The notes beneath the pieces are model-generated. The model ran no database searches, had not been told where the DNA came from, and saw only the letters and a program-made list of their open reading frames with translations. Below are positions 8,646-16,398 of a DNA stretch of 22,650 nucleotides, piece by piece (the first letter of the stretch is position 1; the number at the start of each line of letters is the position of its first letter). The position numbers were made by a program, and so were the translations under genes. Source of the stretch: Seminavis robusta (Eukaryota > Bacillariophyta > Bacillariophyceae > Naviculales > Naviculaceae); assembly GCA_903772945.1 (NCBI GenBank), contig CAICTM010001789.1, forward strand, positions 1 to 22,650. The letters are read 5' to 3'.

Positions 8646-8717
8646 TATACCGTGTGAGACTCGAACTCACAACCTTCTGTTCCGAAGACAGATGCTCTAC
8701 CATTGAGCCAACGGTAC
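8646..8717 (-). tRNA. tRNA-Arg, anticodon UCG
   Basis: A complete 72-nt cloverleaf can be drawn by hand. The acceptor stem GTACCGT pairs with ACGGTAT (a G·U at the first pair), followed by discriminator A. The D stem is GCTC/GAGC with loop AATGGTA. The anticodon stem is TCTGT/ACAGA with loop CTTCGGA, giving anticodon TCG, which reads CGA arginine codons. The variable loop is five bases, and the T stem GTGAG/CTCAC encloses TTCGAGT. There is no intron and no encoded CCA. The A-box region (TGGCTCAATGG) and B-box region (AGTTCGAGTCT) match internal Pol III promoters. A nuclear gene is indicated by the T5 terminator and absence of CCA. Confidence 0.95.
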
Positions 8718-9309
8718 TGCTGACAATTCAATCGAAATGACATCACATAATCCTTAAAGAACCGAATCGAATCGTAACAAAATCCTTTTCCAAAGCCAAA
8801 CATGGGCTACCGTACTAGCTACTAGCCAGTAGTATCATACTATTTTAGCAAAAAGTGACTGAACTAATAGTACATGTAGCACATCGTATGTGGTCACCAG
8901 AAGTTGCATAACAGAACAAGCCAGTTTGTACAGTACGAGAAGTACCTAGATTCTATTAACCATGCTACCGCATGCACAACGCTGCTTCCTCGAATTTCGA
9001 GAGTTCTAAGAGCTCCGTCCGTTGCTACACTTTAAACTTTCCGAGCTCCTCTCCAGGAATTGCATTGATAAAACGGTGGTCTTTCGATTGAATCATTCGA
9101 TTCCGAGTCGCGCCACATCTAGCAATCGACTGAATCGAATCTCTCTGAGCGAGTGGCTTGAGGGTCCTCCGGAATCGAATCCAGTAGACCACCATGTTGC
9201 AGAGCACGATTTCGCGAAATCCATCACGAGTATTTGTTGCTGCGCATAAACCGCCACTCTCGGCCCCACGACCTGGCTGGCCAGGTTTCTTGCTCGGGGG
9301 CAAACGATA
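8718..9309. other. Intergenic DNA and 3' flank of the receptor gene
   Basis: No gene is supported. The segment 9085–9180 repeats GAATCGA-like words (CGATTGAATCATTCGATT and similar), and related words occur at 8730–8775, giving a loose direct and inverted repeat pattern. The final bases next to 9310 would be the 3' untranslated region of the receptor gene on the minus strand. Confidence 0.45.
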
Positions 9310-12300
9310 TCATGAAGCGGGGAAATCATTGGAAGATTTTCTGCCGCCTTCCATCGAGGCACCTCCCCCCTGCGATTCATCGTCATTGTCTGATGGAGCT
9401 CGCTCCACCGACGATTCGCCAGCCTCTTTCGATGCTGCTTGTGGCTGTATGGATGTCTCCTTGGCTTGCTTTGACAACGCGTGCTCTTTCCACGAACCGC
9501 TGCTTTGACTAGGCGGGGCTTGTTTCATGTGGAGGAGAGCTCTATAGTCGGCATCATCCGTTAGCAACCCTCGAGGACCTCGATGTGTCATGACAGCACC
9601 TCGGATTGGCGGGGCCTGTTTCATATGTCGCAGAGCAGCTTCATCGTCTTCCCCGTCCAGGAGCCCTCCCCTGCCTGGCTGTGAGATTGTTCCTTGCATT
9701 GGTGGGTCTTGCTTCATGAGCCTCAAGGCTTCTCTGTCGCTTTCTTCGTCGAACAGTCCTCGGGGCCCTCGCGGCGACACCACAGCTAGAATTGCAGGAG
9801 CTTGCTTCATGTGGCGCAAGGCTTCTAGGTCACTTTCATCTCCAAGCAGCCCTTGAGATACGACCACATTTTGGCTTCCCGGTGCCTGCTTCATGTGGCG
9901 CAAAACGTTGTCGTCGGATACGACCACATTTTGGCGTCCTGGTGCCTGCTTCATGTGACGCAAAGCGTTGTCGTCAGTTTCGTCGCCCAGTAGCCCCTCT
10001 TGGGATGGTATCATGTCACGCCATCTCGGTGGCACTTGTTTCATGTGACACAGCACGTCTCTTTGCGGTCTGTCCTGTATCAAGTTCGGCTCCGAAACTG
10101 TGACCATGTCTCTCCGTCTTGCATGTTTGGTGCCCTGTCCAGGTGATGGCGTATTGTAAGTTGCTTGTATTGAGATGACATTGCTTTCCGAACAACCTCG
10201 CAGGAGTTTTCGCGACGACACAGCAGCCGCACCGCTCAGTCCAACATTCTCGGGATCTTTGATTGCGCTTCCCTTCGACATTCGTCGCGACGCAACTACG
10301 GCGATTGCCGCTGCGCTCTGCCCAACTTCCCCTTCTTCGCAATCATTGTTGTTTGTTGACGAGTTGTGTTCTCTAGGTTCGCAGCTCCCCTGACTGCCTT
10401 CGTCGTTGAGGGCATCCCTTTCAACGCTCATATGAGACGACGAAAGCTCATGCGTGAGCTGATCTGGTTCCCCAGCAATGGAGAAACGCACAGTCGACCG
10501 CCTCCTGGAAGGGGTGGAGTGTTGCGACTCTGACTGCTCCTCAAGATACAACGAGGCACTCTTGGCCCTCTCGGCAAAGGCAACAATGTTTGACCGAATA
10601 GCCACCTTGCTCTCCATAATCGAAAGATTCCTGTTGCTCTTTTGCTTCCTCTCTTTGTCAAAGAGGTACACTCTAAAAATGAGGTTCCCAAAAACTGGAG
10701 AAACCATTGTCAAGATTTTGTATGAGCTGTGATGTTCCCAAGCTATTGCACATTCAAACAGCAAAACAAATCAGCTACATCACAGCACTTACTCAAAATC
10801 ACCACCACAAAATCATTGATCCAAATAGCCACCTTTGGCGAGGTGAAAGCATTTTCACAGAAAGCGTGTGTAAGAGGAGGCAGCAAGCCAAAGCAAGAGA
10901 AACTTGACCATCCTTTTCTGGCTTACCGACTTGACAAAGAAGCTTGCCTGAGGTTCTGATCCCATGATCAAGAGGACAGGAACCACAATCAAGAAAATTT
11001 GCAGATTGCTGAACATCGCAATGCCAATAAACTTGTTATTGGATATGCTGTTGGGGATTGATCTAGCAAGATAGCACATGTAGCAAGCAGTGCCCATCAG
11101 AAGCAAGTGAACCACCCCAATAATGCCAGCAAAGACCACCCAGTACTCTGACTGACAGTAACCTTCTGACTCGAGTGCATTGCCAAAGACATCAGTGCTG
11201 GTCACCACCCTGGTCCATTCCAGTGGGTCTACGATAGTCCATGTGGTCAGAATCACCACATCCACCAACAAGACCAGGCCAATTGTTAGCACCGTGTCTT
11301 TGGTGGACACAATGACAGTGGTCAATTCTGCAGCATACTGCAACACAGCGTGAATGCGCCGGATGCGGGCAAACAAAGATCCAAAGGTGATGCAGAATCC
11401 CACACTGTATAGCCACGGTATAGCCATACAGGCAGGCACTGGGCCATCTCCAGGATCTTCTTGTGCCATGGCAATGATTGTTGATGTAGACACGACGCAG
11501 CCAAATAGAACCAACAATAAGAAGCTCGGCTGTGTGACTTTGATTGTGGCTCTGTTTCGATTGTGAACGACCCATGCAGCACACCCCGCAGCCACAAGAA
11601 AGCTGAGTGCTACCATGATCGAGGTGACGACGATCAAGTCTTTGGGGAGCAAGTTCAATTCTTCCGGTACTTCACTGCTGCAATCATCTGCAAGCACAAT
11701 AAAAATGATGTGGGTCACGATGACAAAGCTAGAATCACCAAAACAGACATTTTCTTCCAAGTTTCAGTCTTACCTCCGGTCCATTTGATGGATTCGCAGA
11801 TACATTCGCCCCTGGAATTGGCTTCTCCGTGGTCTTCAATGATTTGAACAGGAGAGGTAGTGAGGTGGCGAGCTGGATTCGACTGCTCACCTATTTGTAT
11901 TGCTCCACTCACCTGGATCACACGGCAATTCACAGTTGACTCCAGCGGTTCCCTGGGGGCACAATTGATTTCGAAAATACTGAAAGTAGAGTTCGTCCAG
12001 AGTCCCATTTTGGAGTGCCGTCAAGATCCATTTATTCATCAAGGTCGAGGTTCTGCGTGGCAGTGATTGCCTCAACGGCCATACAACATACTGAGTGGAA
12101 AAGGATTCCCGTGTCACATGCAGTGTGTAGTCTTGGGATGCCCAGTAATGGAGAATGAGTTCATCGTAGACAAACAACGAGCAGTTTCCCGCTTTGAGCA
12201 GTTTGATACATTCCTTCTTGTTCATTTCACAACTAATGTAAATCCCGCGTGGATATTTCGTCCAGGCAAAGGCTTCCATGAAAGTGCCTTTGGGAGTGCA

Positions 12301-12861
12301 GACGGTGGCTCCGGCATCTTCGGCTTCTGCGAGCGTCGTGTAGTCCGGACTGCCTTCCTTCTTCTCGAGGTACTTGATGGTGGTGGCCGTACTCCGGAGC
12401 CACGGATGCGTCAAATCGGCACGCAGGAACCGTTCGGGATTGGAGTAGAAATCGGCCAACATGAAATCGAACGTGTCGCAATGACCACGGCCGTTGGTAC
12501 GGTTGCAATCGTTGGCAATCAGGTTAAAGGCATCGGTATAAAAGTCGGGTGCCTCGAACAATTCCACGTGCAATTCAATGCCGTCGTCTTGGTAAGCAAA
12601 GATTTTCAGGCGTTCCAGCAAGTCAAGCTGGAAGCCACGAAAGCTAGCTTCTCCCGTCTCAGGATCCTTATCCACAAAGGCAAACGGAGGCGAATGCAGC
12701 ACTCCTCCTCGCAGGAAAATCCTGCTCGGGACATCCTCGTCGTCGTCGAATGCTACTATCGAGGTCGAGGTTGTCGCGGTAACCAGGCTCAGCGACGACA
12801 TGCTCATCATAGTAATGAGCAGTGCCACTGACGGCACCAATCTCCCAACAGAAGGGACCAT
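9310..12861 (-). CDS. Class C-like seven-helix receptor with type 2 periplasmic-binding and EGF domains
   Basis: Five exons join in frame: 12861–11913, 11833–11774, 11687–10927, 10832–10793 and 10742–9310. The introns are 79, 86, 94 and 50 nt, all GT–AG, and the product is about 1080 residues. A signal peptide (1–30) precedes a periplasmic-binding type 2 (SBP_bac_3-like) domain (about 48–296) with sequons at N120, N226 and N285. One EGF-like module follows (cysteines 301, 310, 314, 327, 329, 339), and it is completed only by splicing exons 1–3. Seven helices lie near 354–377, 392–411, 425–443, 469–489, 519–543, 556–578 and 585–603. C423 and C514 sit where the conserved loop disulfide falls. 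The cytoplasmic tail (about 620–1080) has possible basophilic kinase sites (RRRS 683–686, RRMS 756–759) and seven HMKQ repeats. A plasma-membrane sensor of an amino acid or similar solute, signalling through G proteins, is inferred. The ATG at 12861 has context GACAATGG. The splice sites are my predictions. Confidence 0.85.
9505..10059 (-). repeat. Seven coding repeats (core LRHMKQAP) in the receptor tail
   Basis: The tail holds seven copies of a core L-x-H-M-K-Q-x-P, at spacings of 30, 20, 28, 31, 31 and 32 residues. The forms are LCHMKQVP, LRHMKQAP (four times), LRLMKQDP and LLHMKQAP. Most are preceded by an acidic lead (GLL[GD]-D/E-E-[ST]-D-x-x-AL), and later copies are followed by RGPRG. 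On the plus strand the core shows as the recurring word GCTTGTTTCATGTG or GCCTGCTTCATGTG. The pattern suggests repeated docking sites for a cytoplasmic partner. No such partner is known to me. Confidence 0.9.
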
Positions 12862-13272
12862 TGTCTACTGTAGAGCTCTCTCTCTCTCCTTGATCAACTC
12901 AACTACTAGAAACAATAGATAGCACTACTAACTAACTAGTAACCCCACTGGTCGCCTCTGGATATGATTTGCCTCCGTTGGTTGCTGGGGCTGTGCGGGG
13001 TTCTGCTGCGCTGCGGAAAATGGCTGGATTGTGGAAAGTTGTGGAATTAACACAATTTGGCCGTTTGCCCCTTCACCAAGCAAGCTGCCAAGCAGCAACT
13101 GGGAGTGTTTGTCGCGTTACTGTTAAGTATGTTCTGCACGTTCTATTTTCTGTAAACTAATTGAAACTTCATCAATATGCGTCGACTTCCACGAAGAGTC
13201 ATTGATTTATAGTGTTCGTTTCTTTAAATGGTGCATGGACAATTTGGGAGTTCTTATACCGTCCGGAAACAG

Positions 13273-13290
13273 GCTATTACTAGTAATAGC
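13273..13290. repeat. Perfect 18-bp palindrome
   Basis: GCTATTACTAGTAATAGC reads the same on both strands. It is centred on a CTAG tetramer. No flanking feature gives it a role. Confidence 0.95.
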
Positions 13291-13458
13291 TTCATTTAAG
13301 CGTGAAACTGCAGCTTGGATTTCACTAAGTCTTTCAAAAGTTGATTTATTTTTGTTCAGAAAACAGTTTCCATTTCACACTTCTGAAACTGTGAAACTGT
13401 CAAAAGCTTAAGCCGGAGTCGTGGTTCAGGACTTTCTCTAAAGTGACGTTGCTCTTTA

Positions 13459-13486
13459 GTTGCACGTTGCACGTTGCACGTTGCAC
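13459..13486. repeat. Tandem repeat, GTTGCAC x4
   Basis: Four perfect head-to-tail copies of the 7-mer GTTGCAC in intergenic DNA. Confidence 0.95.
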
Positions 13487-13617
13487 GAGAACTCGAGTGG
13501 TGGTCCAACACAATGAGCTTTTAAATCTTTCGTTGTACCAAAGATGAGGCCAAATTTCAGTTTTGAACAGTTCAGTACTGAAATGTCCAGCCGGATCTCA
13601 CGGTTCTAAGCTCGTTT

Positions 13618-14414
13618 TGCCCTCAACGGACTAAGGGTCTTTCACACTTTTATTGCTGTATGTGTATGTGTGTGTGTGTGTGTGTTTGTTTGTTGCAGCT
13701 GTTTTCGTCGCTCGTTAAGGATAGGGATTAATCTTGTGTGTTCTGTTGGACACAGTAGTTTCTATTAGTTTTAGGTGGGTTGTGAGCCATCAAAAATTTA
13801 CACTATAGTGAAACAGTACACATCAATGAAAATAGTTCGACAGCTTCTGTTAACTCCTGCTATTCTGGCTCAACACCACACCACTTAACTTAACATAATA
13901 TTCTTAAACTTGTTTGTATTGAGCATGTTCGCCTATGGCTTAACCACCAGTCTCTATCTTAACCAAAGAGTCCATTTTTGGTTCGATTTGCTTCTTAACC
14001 AGGGTTCTCATTCCCCCTATGTGTTAAGTCTTGTGAATACCATTTACACCTCAAACTTCAAAGTGAGTTGTGAGCCAACATTTTTGTACTAGGAGATACC
14101 TGAGCCCTACGTGTAAGTTATGAAACCCTCTTTAAACTAGTACGCATGGGTACCAGTACTGGCTGGCTATGCAAACTCGCTAGTGTGTCCAGACAAACAC
14201 GGTGGAGGTTTTGCCAAAGACATAAGGGACATTTTCCTTGTTAAGGATAGGGATTTATATTGTGTGTTCTGTTGGACACAGTACTCTGGACCCATGGGTA
14301 CCGATACCACTGTGCCCGTACTGGCTGGCTATGGAGACTTGCTATCAATAATGTGTCCAGTTGAACACAGTAAATGATTTGACCAATCAAATCTCTTTTT
14401 GACAGTTGAGGGCA
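13618..14414. mobile_element. Repeat block A with 10-bp terminal inverted repeats, split by an insertion
   Basis: The block begins with TGCCCTCAAC (13618–13627) and ends with its inverse GTTGAGGGCA (14405–14414). Without the 376-bp insertion at 13765–14140 and one TA, it is about 419 bp and matches block B (15161–15577, 417 bp) almost base for base. It starts with a hairpin (CCCTCA, loop, then a near TGAGGG), carries a GT microsatellite, and holds two inverted-arm units in which TGTTCTGTTGGACACAG and GTGTCCAGTTGAACAC face each other across GGTACC-rich cores. There is no coding capacity. It could be a non-autonomous transposon or a satellite-like unit. Homology to B continues about 20 bases past the right end, and no target duplication is clear. 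Confidence 0.65.
13765..14140. mobile_element. 376-bp MITE-like insertion with TA target duplication
   Basis: Block B reads TTTCTA directly into CGCATGGG, whereas block A has 376 extra bases at this exact point, flanked by TA (13763–13764 and 14141–14142). The ends are imperfect inverted repeats. The left end starts TTAGTTTTAGGTGGGTT, and the right end read inversely starts CTAGTTTAAAGAGGGTT, matching at most positions. Inside there is no convincing coding frame. A word resembling AGTTGTGAGCCA occurs near both ends (about 13780 and 14067). The TA duplication fits the Tc1/mariner superfamily (Stowaway-like MITEs). Superfamily assignment is inference. Confidence 0.75.
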
Positions 14415-15028
14415 TCAGCCTCCGGCTGCTTGTTCTCTACGTCTTACACTATCAGGGACTGGCCCGGCTTGACTGTGACTCTGACTCAATTACTTCCTCA
14501 CTTTTCTCAATCATCTTGATCAGATTGAGAAATTGGACTTTAGATAGTCTAGATGTTCCTCACAGCTTGCAGAGCAGAGCTCCTGGACGATGTGCGACCT
14601 GCTGGCTAGCTAGAGCTACTGGAGTATTATTAGTACGGTACAGTAGCGATCTCATTGGGTTCTTTATTTTGCTCAATGTTGCGTTGCCAGCAGCCTTTTC
14701 ACTCACAATTTTCCTTCTCGCAAGCAATCAAGATCGATGCAACTTACTGTTTCTTTCCACAACATCACATTCTGAATTGAATCACTGCTTGTATTGTGCC
14801 TTTGCTGCCTGACAAAGGTGGACACATAACTTTAAAAAATTATGGACCAGCGACCAAACAAACGCAGTATTCCTCTGCCACTTTGCTTTTTCTACAGTTC
14901 CAGCAGCAGAAGACTCCATACAGGATGGTGGACCAAATGATTGCTAGCTAGCAGGATCAACCTGCTTTAATTTTCTTGAAGTAGACTAAAGCATCATGAT
15001 GTCTGTGATAATGTAATATGCACACTTT
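14415..15028. other. Intergenic DNA between repeat blocks
   Basis: The first 20 bases still match the right flank of block B (TCAGCC, CCGGCTGCTTGTTCT). The rest contains an open frame up to 14812 with no motif and unlikely composition. Nothing else is recognised. Confidence 0.45.
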
Positions 15029-15160
15029 TGCCCTCAACGGACTGAGGGTCTTTCACACTTTTATCGATGTATGTGTGTGTAGGTGTGTGTACGTTGAGTG
15101 CTGTGTGAGATGTGTGATGTTGTGTGTAGGTGTGTGTGTAGGTGTGTGTACGTTGAGTGT
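15029..15160. repeat. Head fragment of the same repeat family plus GT-rich spacer
   Basis: A third copy of the block head (TGCCCTCAACGGACTGAGGG and the following TCTTTCACACTTTTATCG) starts at 15029 but is followed by GT-rich DNA in which AGGTGTGTGTACGTTGAGTG occurs twice. The inverted-arm units are missing, so this is a truncated or rearranged copy. Confidence 0.8.
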
Positions 15161-15577
15161 TGCCCTCAACGGACTGAGGGTCTTTCACACTTTTATCGCT
15201 GTATGTGTATGTGTGTGTGTGTGTGTGTGTTTGTTGCAGCTGTTTTCGTCGCTCGTTAAGGATAGGGATTAATCTTGTGTGTTCTGTTGGACACAGTAGT
15301 TTCTACGCATGGGTACCAGTACTGGCTGGCTATGCAGACTCGACCTCGCTAGTGTGTCCAGATAAACACGGTGGAGGTTTTGCCAAAGACATAAGGGACA
15401 TTTTCCTTGTTAAGGATAGGGATTTATATTGTGTGTTCTGTTGGACACAGTACTCTGGACCCATGGGTACCGATACACTGTCCCGTACTGGCTGGCTATA
15501 GACTTGCTATCAATAGTTGTCCAGTTGAACACAGTAAATGATTTGCCAATCAAATCTCTTTTTGACAGTTGAGGGCA
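15161..15577. mobile_element. Repeat block B with 10-bp terminal inverted repeats (intact copy)
   Basis: This 417-bp unit has TGCCCTCAAC at 15161–15170 and GTTGAGGGCA at 15568–15577. It has the same internal order as block A: head hairpin, GT microsatellite (about 15204–15231), the segment TGTTGCAGCTGTTTTCGTCG, then two inverted-arm units at about 15274–15370 and 15430–15534 joined by GACATAAGGGACATTTTCCT. It lacks the insertion seen in block A and so shows the uninterrupted site. The open frame across it (15205–15501) is built from the repeat and is not a gene. Confidence 0.7.
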
Positions 15578-15602
15578 TCAGCCCCGGCTGCTTGTTCTTG
15601 TG

Positions 15603-15616
15603 TGAGATGTGTGATG

Positions 15617-15675
<59 letters not shown>

Positions 15676-16018
15676 TTGCAGCTGTTTTGGTCACATAGGG
15701 GACACTTTCCTCGTTAAGGATGGGGACTGGTATTGTGTGTTTTGTTGGACACAGCAGTTTGTACACATCATTGGTACCGGTACTGGCTGGATATGCAAAC
15801 TCGCTATTAATAGTGTGTCCAGTCAAACATGATCTAGGTTTGGCCAAAGATATAAGGGATATTTTCCTTGTTAAGGATAGGGACTGATATTGTGTGTTCT
15901 GTTGGACATAGTAGTTGGATACCGGTACTGGCTGCCTAGTAGCGGTACTGGACGGCTCTACAGACTCCCTACCTAGTATGTAGTGTGTCCAGTTGAACAC
16001 AGTGTAGGTTTGGCCAAA
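15603..16018. repeat. Third, diverged copy of the repeat block
   Basis: After a long GT run the sequence again shows TTTGTTGCAGCTGTTTTGGTC and two inverted-arm units (about 15733–15830 and 15891–16002), each with a GTACCGGTACTGGCTGG-like core. The terminal inverted repeats are absent. Divergence from blocks A and B is greater than between A and B, so it is older. Confidence 0.8.
15618..15672. repeat. (TG)n microsatellite, about 27 units
   Basis: A pure TG dinucleotide run of 55 bases, the longest in the window. Shorter GT runs sit at the equivalent place in blocks A (about 13665–13688) and B (about 15204–15231), so the run is part of the repeat family. Confidence 0.95.
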
Positions 16019-16398
16019 AGATGTTAAGATGATCGCCCACCCGGAGGAAGCCAGCTTCGGTCTGCTAATAGAAATGACGTACGAAACATAAGAATCTTTT
16101 GCATATGTACGGAATTTGGAATCTTGGTATACGAAATCTCACCGGATTGAGGTTTGCGTGTAATTCGAGCCAAATTCTAGCTTGTAAGCATCGAGTGCGC
16201 ACCTATTCTAGCTTTGTCTCTAAGTGTTTCAGACATGCCAAGCCTGTCGAGCTATCCTGGCAGCGCCAAATTTCAATTTTCATTGGATGTTCTCGACCGG
16301 TGAATATGTACTTGACAAAGGGCCATCAAACATATCGTGCACCTCCCGTATTTTTGGTTTCGTGCCATTCTCCGTTGCTGGCTTGAACAATACTAGTG
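16019..16398. other. 5' flank of the MULE pseudogene
   Basis: No gene is supported. If the downstream transposase copy kept its left end it should lie here, but I could not find an inverted match to the sequence after 18732, so no terminal inverted repeat is claimed. Confidence 0.4.

Larger units (their letters stand above)
12862..13617. other. Upstream region of the receptor gene and intergenic DNA
   Basis: On the minus strand the 30 bases before the receptor ATG include a GA-rich run (GGAGAGAGAGAGAGC), probably 5' untranslated. No TATA box is clear. Beyond 12960 there is no gene. The stretch contains a perfect 18-bp palindrome and a fourfold GTTGCAC repeat, listed separately. Confidence 0.45.

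Noticed and set aside
11887..11912. Alternative end of receptor exon 1 at a second GTGAG site (near 11892)
   Set aside because: Using it would insert residues that spoil the EGF cysteine spacing and the phase with exon 2. The donor at 11912 is a better consensus and keeps phase 1.
12067..12831. Long plus-strand open frame (254 codons)
   Set aside because: It lies antisense to exon 1 of the receptor gene, whose minus-strand translation is clearly a binding-protein domain. The plus frame has no recognisable features.
9310..12861. Three separate minus-strand genes (binding protein, membrane protein, repeat protein)
   Set aside because: Consensus splice sites join them in frame. The EGF module needs exons 1–3, and the seventh helix needs the small exon at 10793–10832, so one gene explains more.
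15018..15832. Open frames rich in Val/Cys or Thr/His across the GT repeats
   Set aside because: They are translations of GT microsatellites and of the repeated units. Both strands are open for the same reason.
13618..16018. CRISPR-like array
   Set aside because: The repeats are inverted-arm units of unequal length in a eukaryotic setting, with diverged cores and no short regular direct repeats or cas genes.
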